A stretch of DNA of 64,000 nucleotides from CAVDRM01 sp963611355 (GTDB lineage Bacteria > Bacillota > Clostridia > Christensenellales > Aristaeellaceae). Where the stretch lies: the NCBI GenBank assembly GCA_963611355.1, contig CAVDRM010000003.1:1-64000 (forward strand), in the 5' to 3' direction. Within the stretch, counting starts at the first letter, position 1. The number at the start of each line of letters is the position of its first letter. Made by a program: the position numbers and the translations under genes. This document shows positions 43,101 to 50,746 of the stretch, piece by piece. A model generated the notes under the pieces. The model ran no database searches and was not told the origin of the DNA. It worked only from the letters and a program-made list of their open reading frames with translations.

Positions 43101-44294
43101 CACCGTCAGCAGCAGGAACAGCGTCATCACGCCGTCCGACTGCCCCCAGCCCGCGCCCGCCAGCAGCATCAGCGGGTTCAGGAGGTACAGCGCGCCCAGC
43201 GCGAGCGGCAGCAGCCCCTGCTTTTCGCGCCGCGCTCTGCGCATCAGGAGATACGCACCGAGAAGGTCGGCCAAAATGGACGGGCATTTGACCAGAAACT
43301 CCGTCGCGCCCGTTTGAAACAGCCTGCCCAGCGCCCCGCACACCCACAGCACCAGCAGATATCCGGGCGGATAATCGCAGAAATAGCCGTCCGCATAGAA
43401 GCCGGCCGGTCCTTTCTCCGCCATGCGGTTGGCCCACGCGGTGAAGCAGCCGATATCCACATCATAGCCGCTGACGTTGAGCGCCGTCAGCACCCGCACA
43501 AGCAGCGCCAGCATGAACAGCAGCGCGGCAATCAGCCCATATTGCTTGCCGCCGATAACGACCCCGCGGCGGGATAAAGCAAACATAACGCCGCAGAGCG
43601 CAAGGAAGAAAAGAGCGCAGAGCAGCAGCCGTGCCGTGCCCGTGCCTTCGGTGCCGTCCTCCTCATCATCGTCATAGACAGCGGATGAGGTCTTGAATAA
43701 ATCGCTTGCGCGGTAGCCGTCCGGCACCTCGGAGACCTCGGTCAGACTCACATCGTCAAACCAAGCCTCGCCCGCCGCCTCACCGGAATAACCGCCCAAG
43801 CGCATGAACACGGTCATCTCGCGCTGCTTCGGCCCCGTGCGACCGTAAAGCGTGACCTCCTCCCAGCTGCCGAAGGTATCATAGACGCAGTCGGAAAACA
43901 CATAGATGCCCTCAACGGACAGGTTCGCGCCCATGCCGCCCTCGCAGCTCGCCTTGATGTACCCGTGCAGCAGGTACAGGCTGTCGGGCTTGACGGAGAC
44001 CGTCTGCGCAAAGCGGGCGTCATTTTCCTCGATATTTTTGATGTAGGCGGAATGGCCGTCCGCATCCATGTCATCGCCGACGCCGAATTTTGTCACGCCC
44101 TGCGCGTCCGAATACGCATCGGTGTACCATCCTGTCGGCAGCCCGTCCGCGTCCAGCTCGTCAAAGCTGCTGTTTTGCAGCAGATTTTCTCCCGTGACGT
44201 TTTCCTGCGTTTTCGGCAGGAAAATCAGGCACAAAACGACCGCCGCCACCGCCAAGGCGATGATGATATACCGGCGTTTTTTCATAAAATTCAT
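40176..44294 (-). CDS. Giant double GT-C glycosyltransferase fusion
   Basis: This 1372-residue polytopic protein has two GT-C modules. The order is: an N-terminal membrane anchor (8-26), a CBM-like beta domain (about 35-185), and a first GT-C module (about 235-740; GYDVDIGCFTAWANRM near 280, CDYPPGY near 305). A discoidin-like domain (about 775-890) and a PMT/GT39 module (about 905-1370; FDEIYHARTAYE near 918, SHPPLGK near 938) follow. GT-C enzymes transfer sugar from lipid-phosphate donors outside the membrane. AGGAG precedes the ATG. It lies 8 bases after yraN and 56 before comM, so it is cotranscribed with housekeeping genes. Acceptor and sugar are unknown. Confidence 0.85.
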   Translation of the reverse strand: MNFMKKRRYIIIALAVAAVVLCLIFLPKTQENVTGENLLQNSSFDELDADGLPTGWYTDAYSDAQGVTKFGVGDDMDADGHSAYIKNIEENDARFAQTVSVKPDSLYLLHGYIKASCEGGMGANLSVEGIYVFSDCVYDTFGSWEEVTLYGRTGPKQREMTVFMRLGGYSGEAAGEAWFDDVSLTEVSEVPDGYRASDLFKTSSAVYDDDEEDGTEGTGTARLLLCALFFLALCGVMFALSRRGVVIGGKQYGLIAALLFMLALLVRVLTALNVSGYDVDIGCFTAWANRMAEKGPAGFYADGYFCDYPPGYLLVLWVCGALGRLFQTGATEFLVKCPSILADLLGAYLLMRRARREKQGLLPLALGALYLLNPLMLLAGAGWGQSDGVMTLFLLLTVLFALDGKWRYALPSYMLSVLMKPQALMFGPLGLFALLLSVFRERENQKKLLRDVLYGLLLTAALCTAVALPFCIGKGGVKWLFELYASTMQSYAYAAVNACNLYFLFGENWASAASAVPRLLACALGAMLTLPAALAYLRAGGGRERRLLSVGLMAAGALTAVCGAVFTPSYTVLSAVLIVLCVLFCCAAYALQGGMKRLPFFGALLLLLLFNTGTMMHERYLFPAVILLLLSYALEKDARLLYLAVLVSLSAFLNVGCVLDRNIRIGGASGHLSAQLYGIESDMAGLEYLSAALNVLSCMAGIYIALSDGRTLPAKAAFEQGKENRLHKPSALSDEQADWLKTHRTDKKDWLILGAVMLLYAAVSFFHLGSTKAPQTFYVFEEPDEQVVFDLGENLEDFRMLYYGGIHSYDSDFTVEVSEDGEHWSEYTAEMKIGSLFQWKYVKSYASGDSRRLKGRYVRLTADRIGLTLFEVLFRDADGQVLPIEGVSDSFGKDVSALYDEQDTLDGEPGWYNSMYFDEIYHARTAYEHLHGLRTYETSHPPLGKVIMSWCIAVFGMTPFGWRFAGTLCGVLMLPGMYLMGRLLFKKRRYAVLSVSLLALDCMHFTQTRLATIDSFVVLFIIWDVYFMLRWFFEDFFGKQLWKTLIPLALSGLFMGLSVASKWTGCYAGVGLAILFFFGVYRRARAVGEAGKIPEKERDERAKTAAEQGTKRLLLTVSSCLLFFVAVPLIIYYLSYIPYFAYEGGVTVKRVIRAAVGTYFETGEVGGMLGYHSTPGLGMDHPYYSPWYEWPFSIRPMYYAADAYEPAGYACTILAFGNPAVWWTGFACLLLVLYAFARHQAYPALRGGYEEKCFVLAPKGERDVRPALLSVCFLAQFLPWMLVPRGTYIYHYFPSVPFIILCTAYVLERLQEYLCARFPAHERQADRLSLIGLSIYIGLTALLFIGFYPYASGTLTDTRWLDFMNWFGNLYY

Positions 44295-44302
44295 ACACGC
44301 TC

Positions 44303-44656
44303 CTAAAATGCGTTTTTCATGAGCCGCAGCCCCGCATCGCTTTCCTCCAGCACATCATAGCGGACGGCGTCTGCGGGATGCTCCTTCAGATAGGCGCGGG
44401 CGGCGCTCTTTATCCGCGTCCGCTTGCGCTTGTCCACGCGCATCGCGCCCTCGCCCAAGTGCGGCGCGCTCTTGACCTCCACGAACACGAGCGTTTCTCC
44501 GTCCCGCATGATGAGGTCTATCTCCCCGTTCGCGGCGCGGTAACGGCTGCGCTCCACGGTCATCCCCAGCCCGCGCAGATACGCTGCGGCGCGGCGCTCG
44601 GCCATCAGCCCCCTGAGCCCCGAAAAAAGCCCGCCCTGTTTGCCCGTATCCGTCAT
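44303..44656 (-). CDS. yraN: YraN/UPF0102-family endonuclease-like protein
   Basis: This 117-residue protein has the restriction-endonuclease-like fold of UPF0102. Key residues are in GEIDLIMRDGETLVFVEVKS, with the D-x(n)-ExK pattern. The ATG at 44656 overlaps the rnhB stop by ATGA and is preferred to a longer frame running inside rnhB. Its role, probably in DNA processing, is unproven. Confidence 0.92.
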   Translation of the reverse strand: MTDTGKQGGLFSGLRGLMAERRAAAYLRGLGMTVERSRYRAANGEIDLIMRDGETLVFVEVKSAPHLGEGAMRVDKRKRTRIKSAARAYLKEHPADAVRYDVLEESDAGLRLMKNAF

Positions 44657-45273
44657 ACGTCCACGAAATGCCCGATAAACGAGCGTCTGTGCGCCGGACA
44701 CGCGCCAAGTGTTTTCAGCGCCCTGATATGCTCCGCCGTGCCGTAGCCCTTGTGTTTTGCAAAACCGTAGTCCGGATACAGCCTGTCCAGCTCCTCCATC
44801 TGACGGTCCCTCGTCACCTTGGCGACGATGCTCGCGGCGGCAACGGAATAGCACAGCGCATCGCCGTGGACAATGCCGCGCTCCTCACCCTTCAGCCCCA
44901 GCCCGCTGAGCGCGTCAATCAAAAACAGCTCGGCGGGGACATGCTCTGCGGCGCGGCGCATGGCGTTCTTCGTGGCGTTCAGGATGTTGATTGCATCGAT
45001 TTCTTCGGGGTCTGCCTGCCCGACGCCGACATACAGTGCCGTGCGCATGATTTCATCAAACACCTTGTCCCGCCGGGAGGCGGAGAGCTTTTTGCTGTCG
45101 TCCACCCATTCAAGCAGCGGGGACGGCGGCATCATGACGCAGGCCGCGACCACATTGCCGCACAAAGGCCCGCGCCCCGCTTCGTCCATGCCCGCAAAGG
45201 CAATACCCTGCGCCCAGAGCGGCGCGTCAGTCTGCATGAGCAGCGCCAGCCGCTCCTGTCTGTTCGTCCTCAT
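44653..45273 (-). CDS. rnhB: Ribonuclease HII
   Basis: RNase HII removes ribonucleotides from DNA and RNA primers. It has 206 residues. The catalytic GMDEAGRGPLCG motif is near 28-39, the third acidic residue is in ELFLIDAL and the fourth region is SVAAASIVAKVTRD. Its 5' end overlaps rbgA by 47 bases. If a later start were used the overlap would shrink, but the DEAGRG distance favours this one. Confidence 0.96.
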   Translation of the reverse strand: MRTNRQERLALLMQTDAPLWAQGIAFAGMDEAGRGPLCGNVVAACVMMPPSPLLEWVDDSKKLSASRRDKVFDEIMRTALYVGVGQADPEEIDAINILNATKNAMRRAAEHVPAELFLIDALSGLGLKGEERGIVHGDALCYSVAAASIVAKVTRDRQMEELDRLYPDYGFAKHKGYGTAEHIRALKTLGACPAHRRSFIGHFVDV

Positions 45274-46147
45274 GGGTTCTTGCCTCCGCCTCTGTTTGTT
45301 GTTTGAAGGGCTGCGGCGCGCTTTCCAGCGTCACGCGCCCTAACTTTCCCGCACGAAATTCATCCAGCACCACCGAGCAGGCGCGTTCCTCATCCGGCAC
45401 GCCGCCGCGCATCAGGAAGCCGCGCCCCGTGCAGACCGCGTGCAGAAGCGGCTCTCCGCGCAAAGAGGCGTCTGGAATCCTGAACCGCGCCTGCGTGTTT
45501 TCGGCGTTCATGTCCATCATATCGTCTAAAAGCGACATTGCCAGCATTTTGGTATCCTGAATTTCATCGCGGACGGCGGCGATGTAGGACAGCCGGAGCG
45601 CGGCCTTTTGGTCGTCCAGACGCGGCCACAGAAGGCCGGGCGTATCCAGAATTTCCAGATACGGCGAAATGCGCACCCACTGGTTGGCGCGGGTCACGCC
45701 CGGCATATCGCCCGCCTTGGCAATCGGCGAGCCGTGCAGCCGGTTGATGAGCGTGGATTTGCCCACATTCGGCACGCCCACCGTCATCGCACGCACCACC
45801 TTGCTGATGCCGCGCTGCTTCGCCCTGTCCACTGTTTCCCGCGCAGCGCCCTCGATGAGCCGAAGGGCGGTCTTCGCCTGCCTGTTCACATCGATGGCCG
45901 CGCAAGTCAGCCCCAGCGAGCGGAAATAGGCGAGCCATTTTTCCGTCTGCTTCGGGTCGGCCAAATCCGCCTTCTGCAAAATCAGCACGCACTGTTTATG
46001 GCGTGTCAGGCTGATTAAATCGGGGTTTCGGCTGGCTCGCGGGAGCCGCGCATCGCACAGCTCGACCACCACATCCACCCGTGAAAGCTGCTCCTTCAGC
46101 AGCCGTTTCGCCTTGGCCATATGGCCGGGATACCAGTTAATGTCCAT
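45227..46147 (-). CDS. rbgA: Ribosome biogenesis GTPase RbgA (YlqF)
   Basis: RbgA is a circularly permuted GTPase needed for late 50S assembly. It has 306 residues and starts MDINWYPGHMAKAKR. G1 is GVPNVGKSTLIN near 128, G3 is DTPGLLWP, and the C-terminal ANTAR-like domain follows. The G4 motif, normally NKxD, reads QKAD (Asn to Gln, codon CAG), which may affect guanine specificity. The tail is rich in Glu, Thr, Ala and overlaps rnhB. Confidence 0.94.
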   Translation of the reverse strand: MDINWYPGHMAKAKRLLKEQLSRVDVVVELCDARLPRASRNPDLISLTRHKQCVLILQKADLADPKQTEKWLAYFRSLGLTCAAIDVNRQAKTALRLIEGAARETVDRAKQRGISKVVRAMTVGVPNVGKSTLINRLHGSPIAKAGDMPGVTRANQWVRISPYLEILDTPGLLWPRLDDQKAALRLSYIAAVRDEIQDTKMLAMSLLDDMMDMNAENTQARFRIPDASLRGEPLLHAVCTGRGFLMRGGVPDEERACSVVLDEFRAGKLGRVTLESAPQPFKQQTEAEARTHEDEQTGAAGAAHAD

Positions 46148-46174
46148 ACGCTCCGTCCAATTTCCATTTTTTGG

Positions 46175-46204
46175 ATTATAAGGAAGAAAACGAGTTCTCT
46201 TTAA
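46175..46204 (-). promoter_or_regulatory. Likely promoter of the rbgA-hslU block
   Basis: On the minus strand TTAAAG (46204-46199), 18 bases and TATAAT (46180-46175) lie 28 bases before rbgA. The -35 box is weak. Confidence 0.5.
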
Positions 46205-46309
46205 GTAATATCACTTCTGACGAAAAAAGGCAAGAGCGAATTTTATTGTTTACAAATTGTCTGTTTTTTCTTCCGGCTGCTTTTATTTGGAAAAAACTAA
46301 ACTGAAAGG

Positions 46310-46338
46310 TTGACTTTTGTACTTTTGCATGCTATACT
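46310..46338 (+). promoter_or_regulatory. Nitroreductase promoter
   Basis: TTGACT (46310-46315), a 17-base spacer and TATACT (46333-46338) give a start near 46345 and a 98-base leader. Confidence 0.8.
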
Positions 46339-46387
46339 GAAATTCCAAAATCAGTATGGATTTTTCTGAGTCACCAAGCTCATTTTT

Positions 46388-46428
46388 CGCCATACACGCT
46401 CTGTGCGTGTGTGGCGATTTTATTTTTT
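46388..46428 (+). terminator. Attenuator-like terminator in the nitroreductase leader
   Basis: A 12-bp stem (CGCCATACACGC/GCGTGTGTGGCG, one wobble) with a 5-base loop is followed by ATTTTATTTTTT. It lies downstream of the promoter and ends 2 bases before the AAGGAGG site. Transcription would stop before the gene unless an alternative structure forms. No known riboswitch class was recognised upstream. Confidence 0.8.
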
Positions 46429-46442
46429 AAGGAGGCATTGTT

Positions 46443-46964
46443 ATGACAAACGCAGTATTAAACTCAATCAAAGAACGCAGGAGTGTCCGAGCGTATAAGC
46501 CTGATACTGTTCCGACAGAGCTGCTCGACGCAGTCCTTGAGGCGGGAACTTACGCGCCGACCGGCGGAGGACGGCAGTCGCCAACAATCATCGCTGTCAC
46601 ATCGGAAAAGTACCGCAAAGAAATCGCCGAGTTAAACGCCGGCGTGATGGGTAAGGACACTGACCCGTATTACGGAGCGCCTGTCATCGTTCTTGTGCTG
46701 GCAGAGGGGACGGCAAGCACCTTTGTTGAGGACGGAAGCTGCGTACTTGAAAACATGATGCTCGCCGCAGCATCGCTGGGGCTCGGCTCCGTGTGGGTAC
46801 ACAGAGAGCGGGAGATATTTGACAGCGAAAGGGGTAAAGCCCTTCTTAGCGAATGGGGACTTCCCGAAACGCTGCGCGGTGTAGGCAGCATCGCACTCGG
46901 ATACCCTGCCAAAGCAGCAGGTGAAGCGGCCCAAAGAAAGGACAATTATATCGTTCGGGTGTAA
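46443..46964 (+). CDS. Nitroreductase-family flavoprotein
   Basis: This FMN-dependent oxidoreductase has 173 residues. It starts with the family SIKERRSVRAYKPDTVP and shows YAPTGGGRQSPTIIAVT and MLAAASLGLGSVWVHRER. The GC content and codon use are clearly lower than in neighbouring genes, suggesting a separate origin. It has its own promoter and an attenuator-like leader. The substrate is unknown. Confidence 0.9.
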   Translation: MTNAVLNSIKERRSVRAYKPDTVPTELLDAVLEAGTYAPTGGGRQSPTIIAVTSEKYRKEIAELNAGVMGKDTDPYYGAPVIVLVLAEGTASTFVEDGSCVLENMMLAAASLGLGSVWVHREREIFDSERGKALLSEWGLPETLRGVGSIALGYPAKAAGEAAQRKDNYIVRV

Positions 46965-47124
46965 TTTAAAAAAACAGCGATACAAAAACAGTCCGCATGG
47001 CGTTGGCTGCTGCCATGGATACAGCAGGCGTTTTGCCCGGCGGAACGTTCTGTATATGCACAATGCACGTTTTTCTTTCCGAACCCGTTATATCGTTCGT
47101 CCATAATAAGATCGAAGCGGGTCG

Positions 47125-47781
47125 CTAATCTCCGAATACGAGTTCGGACAAATCCCGAACGGTGGGAAGGTAAAATTCGCACTCGGCTTTCATATAGCGG
47201 ACGATTTTATCCACCTGATGCGCCCAGCCCGCCGCCGCAAAGGGGACGCCGCAGGCATCGGCCATCTCCTTGCCGGGCTTCAGGTCGTCCACCATGAGAA
47301 GCCGGTCGGGCTTCAGCGACAGCTCCCGCATGATTTCCCGAAGCGGCCACGGCGCGGGCTTGCGCTTGTCCGGCGGCATTTCCCAGCCGAAGACGATTTC
47401 CGGCAGCGGCAGGCCGTTTTCCCGATAATCGCGCAGGATGTTTTCCCTGAACGAGTGCGATACCACGCAGATATGCCCGCCCTCTTTCCGAAAGCGGGTC
47501 AGCAAATCCCGCATCCCGTCATACGCCTTGGGGACATGGTCGGTCACATAGTCGCACCATTGCTTTTGCTGCGCGTCGGTCTCCTCTTTGGTGAAATGCA
47601 GAACATTCTCGCAATATTCCGAAAATCCGGGGTCAAAATTAAACAGAAAATAATCGTCCAAGGTCAGATGCACATTCGGGCGCAGAACCCGCAGCGAGTC
47701 CGCAAACGGCGGATAGTGGATGTCGGCCGTGCTGTTGACCACCGTATCGTCATGATCCAAAACAAGACACTGAAAACGCAT
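47125..47781 (-). CDS. HAD-family hydrolase
   Basis: This 218-residue phosphatase-like protein has motif I LDHDDTVV (Asp9, Asp11), motif II CVVSHS and motif IV MVDDLKPGKEMA. A cap domain lies at about 20-90. The ATG at 47781 places motif I at the usual position; AAAGGA lies about 12 bases upstream. An in-frame TTG at 47811 is less likely. The substrate is unknown. Confidence 0.83.
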   Translation of the reverse strand: MRFQCLVLDHDDTVVNSTADIHYPPFADSLRVLRPNVHLTLDDYFLFNFDPGFSEYCENVLHFTKEETDAQQKQWCDYVTDHVPKAYDGMRDLLTRFRKEGGHICVVSHSFRENILRDYRENGLPLPEIVFGWEMPPDKRKPAPWPLREIMRELSLKPDRLLMVDDLKPGKEMADACGVPFAAAGWAHQVDKIVRYMKAECEFYLPTVRDLSELVFGD

Positions 47782-47853
47782 AAAATGACAGTTCCTTTCT
47801 GTAATGAGCAAAGTAAAGCGGGGCGCAAAGCAAACTTGTATTCGCTTCTGCCG

Positions 47854-48744
47854 CTATTGGCTTTTTCTCAGCTTCGCCATGAAAAATCCCTCGTATTCCT
47901 CGGTCGGCCGGACACAGACGCAGCCTTTGACAGCGGTCGGCAGAAGAGGAAGACCGCTCGGCGGGTCAATGGGCACAAGCTCGGCTCTGCGGCTCTTCAG
48001 CGCCGTGCGGACGACCTCCTCATTTTCCGCCTGCAGGATGGAGCAGGTCGAATAGACCATCTCGCCGCCCGCCTTTAAAATCGTCAGTGCCTTTTGCAGG
48101 AGCGCTTTTTGAAGCGCCGCGGAATTTTTGACGAGCGCCTGCGAAAATGCCCGTGTCGTCGCCGGCAGGGAAAAAAGCAGCGTCCCGCTGCCGGAGCATG
48201 GCGCGTCCAGCAGGATTTGGTCGAAGCGGAAAAAGTCCGCTAATTTCCGTGCGTCCTGCACCATGACATTCGCCCGTGCGCCTTGCACGGCCAAGTTATG
48301 GCGCAGCCTGTCGGCGCGGATCTTGTCGATTTCACAGGCTGTGATTTGGGCTCGATTGCACGTCAGCGCGGCCAGCTGCGTTGTCTTGGAGCCGGGCGCG
48401 GCGGCCATATCCAAAATGTCCGCCTTTTCTCTCGGTGCAAGCGCCAAGGGCGGCAGCATGGAGGACAGCCCCTGCAGATAGATTTCGCCGTTTCCGTACA
48501 TCGGCAGCGCCCGCACTGCCCGCTCGTCCGCATCCGTCAGAAGAAAAGCGTCTGCATAAAACGGTGCTTTTTTCCAGCCGATGCCCGCGCCTGTCAGCGC
48601 GTTTCCGACGGCCTCCGCCGTCGTTTTTAAGGCGTTGGCACGCAGGGTCGTCCGGCGTGTCCCGCTCATGCCGCCGAAAATATCGTTTGTCAGCGCTTCG
48701 CCGTACTGCCGGTTCAGCGCGTCCTTTAAAAATTGCTCGTCCAT
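47854..48744 (-). CDS. RsmB/NOP-family RNA m5C methyltransferase
   Basis: This 296-residue SAM-dependent RNA cytosine-5 methyltransferase has ILDMAAAPGSKTTQLAAL (SAM loop), LLDAPCSGSG with the conserved Cys near 180 and VYSTCS with the catalytic Cys near 230. It lacks the C-terminal PUA-like domain found in RsmF and many homologues. GAGGAAAAATGAC precedes the ATG at 48744, almost touching the kinase gene stop. It is the last gene of the dnaE-sigma-kinase run. Confidence 0.88.
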   Translation of the reverse strand: MDEQFLKDALNRQYGEALTNDIFGGMSGTRRTTLRANALKTTAEAVGNALTGAGIGWKKAPFYADAFLLTDADERAVRALPMYGNGEIYLQGLSSMLPPLALAPREKADILDMAAAPGSKTTQLAALTCNRAQITACEIDKIRADRLRHNLAVQGARANVMVQDARKLADFFRFDQILLDAPCSGSGTLLFSLPATTRAFSQALVKNSAALQKALLQKALTILKAGGEMVYSTCSILQAENEEVVRTALKSRRAELVPIDPPSGLPLLPTAVKGCVCVRPTEEYEGFFMAKLRKSQ

Positions 48745-48745
48745 G

Positions 48746-49636
48746 TCATTTTTCCTCTTTTGTCGGGCGGATGGGCGTCTTGGGGACAAAGCCGGAAAAG
48801 GCCGTCCTGCCGGACGCGGAGGCAAGCGTCAGGTCGCCGCCGTAAGTGCGCATGGTTTCCCGCGCAATGGCAAGCCCCATGCCGCGCCCCGCGCCCTTGG
48901 TGGAAATGCCCGCTTCAAAAATACTGTCCCGAATGCTCTCCTGCACAGCCGGCCCGTTGTTTTCGACGCAGAAGGAAAAGGCATGCAAATCCTCTGCCAG
49001 AGAAATGATGATGCGCCCGTCCTTGACGCCCTCCAGCGCGTCCATGCTGTTATCGATGAGGTTGGACAGCACGCGGCACATTTCCCACGCGGGCATGGGC
49101 AGGCCTTCCCACGTCCCGGTGATGTTCGAGATCATCTGCAGCCCCTGCTTCTGCCCCTCCGTCAGCTTAGCGCGGAGCAGGGCATTAACGGGGGCGCACT
49201 TTGTCTTGAGCGCCTGAGAAACGGTTCGCATATCGCCGTACACGCGCTCGATATAGTCCAGCGCCTCATTCGGCTCGTTCATTTCAATCAGGCTGTATAC
49301 GACCTGCCAATGGTTCAGAAAGTCGTGCCGCTGAGCGCGGAGGGCGTGATTGAAGTCGCTCATCTGCTCGACCGTTTCATTCAGCCCGCCCATTTTATGC
49401 GCCACGCGCACGGCGTTGACGCCCTCTTTAATATCCAACGCCGCGCCGCAGACCACGATGCAGACCAATACCATCAGCACGAGGCTGCCGATTGGCCCGT
49501 GCAGGGTATCCGCCTTCCCGTCCAGCAGCACATACAGCGCAAGCGCGACAGCCGCCATGATTTGCAGGCTGTTGATGACGATGGCGGTCAGCGCGGCCTT
49601 TCGCATATTCAAATGCTCCAGCGTCTGTGCCCTCAT
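48746..49636 (-). CDS. Spo0B/CitA-like membrane sensor histidine kinase
   Basis: This 296-residue kinase has two membrane helices (about 14-38 and 48-68) with almost no outer loop, so it lacks a classic external sensor. The phosphoacceptor His104 lies in RAQRHDFLNHW, typical of the Spo0B/CitA/DcuS class. The N-box LSNLIDNSMDAL and G-box TKGAGRGMGLAIA are complete. The start overlaps the sigma gene stop by ATGA. No response regulator gene is present in the window. Confidence 0.87.
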   Translation of the reverse strand: MRAQTLEHLNMRKAALTAIVINSLQIMAAVALALYVLLDGKADTLHGPIGSLVLMVLVCIVVCGAALDIKEGVNAVRVAHKMGGLNETVEQMSDFNHALRAQRHDFLNHWQVVYSLIEMNEPNEALDYIERVYGDMRTVSQALKTKCAPVNALLRAKLTEGQKQGLQMISNITGTWEGLPMPAWEMCRVLSNLIDNSMDALEGVKDGRIIISLAEDLHAFSFCVENNGPAVQESIRDSIFEAGISTKGAGRGMGLAIARETMRTYGGDLTLASASGRTAFSGFVPKTPIRPTKEEK

Positions 49637-50370
49637 GACGTTTCCCTTCCCTCTATGGTGCAGCGCAGCGTTTGCAGCGCCCGCCGCTCCATGCGCGACA
49701 CCTGCATCTGGCTGATGCCCATCCGTGCGGCGGTCTCGCGCTGGGAGAGGCGCTTGGAAAAACGAAGCTGCAAAAGCGTCCCCTCATTCTCGGACAGCAC
49801 GGCAAGCGCCGATTGTAAATCGCTCCTGCTTTCAAACCGCTCAAACGCATCATCCGAAAAGCCCAGCGTGTCGGCGGGCAGGCGGCCGTCCGCATCGGGC
49901 GCATCCAGGGAGGATACAGCGGTGCTTTCAAGGACGGTCAAAATTTCCAGCACCTGAAAAACCGTCCATGACAGCGCCTGCGCCAATTCCTTGGCGCTCG
50001 GCTCACGGCGAAGCGTATCGGTCAGCGCGGCACGGCATTTTTTGAGTATCTGCGCCTGCTCCTGCATCCGCCTCGGCGTGCGCAAAACACTGCCCTTGTC
50101 GCGCAGATAATTGCGCACCGTTCCCGTGATGGTGGGGGTCGCATAGGTGGTGAAGCGAAGATTGCGGGTCATATCAAACCCGCGCAGCGCAGCCACCAGC
50201 GCCATGGAAGCCACCTGATATAAATCCTCATAATCGACGCCGCGTCCGGAAAAGCGCCGGGCAATCAAAGCGCACAGCGGAAGACAGACGTCCACGGCCT
50301 CATTCAGCGCCTCGTCCGTCCTCAGTTCCGCATATCGGCACGCAAGCGCGTGCATTTTTTCAGCATCCAT
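49633..50370 (-). CDS. SigB/SigF/SigG-type sigma-70 factor
   Basis: This 245-residue alternative sigma factor has region 2 (SGRGVDYEDLYQVASMALVAAL near 41, then FTTYATPTITGTVRNYLRDKG), region 3 (REPSAKELAQAL) and region 4 with helix-turn-helix SQRETAARMGISQMQVSRMERRA in outline near 205. The pattern is that of sporulation/stress sigma factors controlled by SpoIIAB/RsbW-type anti-sigma proteins. It overlaps the RsbW-like gene by 11 bases and the kinase gene by 4. Its regulon is unknown. Confidence 0.9.
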   Translation of the reverse strand: MDAEKMHALACRYAELRTDEALNEAVDVCLPLCALIARRFSGRGVDYEDLYQVASMALVAALRGFDMTRNLRFTTYATPTITGTVRNYLRDKGSVLRTPRRMQEQAQILKKCRAALTDTLRREPSAKELAQALSWTVFQVLEILTVLESTAVSSLDAPDADGRLPADTLGFSDDAFERFESRSDLQSALAVLSENEGTLLQLRFSKRLSQRETAARMGISQMQVSRMERRALQTLRCTIEGRETS

Positions 50371-50746
50371 GCGCCTGTGCGGGCAGCAGCATATGAACGC
50401 CGCTCACGCCGCCCTCATCCCGTGCTAAACGGACCTCCTTAACCAGTGTCCCGATAATCAGTCCCGCGATATCCGCATCGGCCGTCTCGTCATCCTGCTT
50501 TTCCGCACAGCGCTCCGCCGTGAGCGATACATGGATGCCGTTTTGGTCCGCCTTGCATTCCAGCGTCAAATGGCTGACGCAGTAGGGCTGATGCATGAGC
50601 AGTTCCGCACTTTCATCCAAGGCAGTCTTCAGGTCATCCATCACATCCAGGGGCAAATCAAACACAGCGCCCACGCCGCTGACTGCCATGCGAAGCACCA
50701 GCGTCCATTCGGCTTTTGCGGGAACGGTCATGGTCATTTTGTTCAT
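50360..50746 (-). CDS. Degenerate RsbW/SpoIIAB-like anti-sigma factor
   Basis: This 128-residue protein has the size and fold pattern of the serine-kinase anti-sigma family (MDDLKTALDESAELLMHQ in the N-box helix). In that helix the key Glu45 is kept, but the magnesium-binding Asn is Leu49, and no DxGxG ATP loop follows. It therefore may bind the sigma factor without kinase activity. It lies between dnaE (ATGA overlap) and the sigma gene (11-base overlap). No anti-anti-sigma partner is seen. Confidence 0.7.
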   Translation of the reverse strand: MNKMTMTVPAKAEWTLVLRMAVSGVGAVFDLPLDVMDDLKTALDESAELLMHQPYCVSHLTLECKADQNGIHVSLTAERCAEKQDDETADADIAGLIIGTLVKEVRLARDEGGVSGVHMLLPAQAHGC

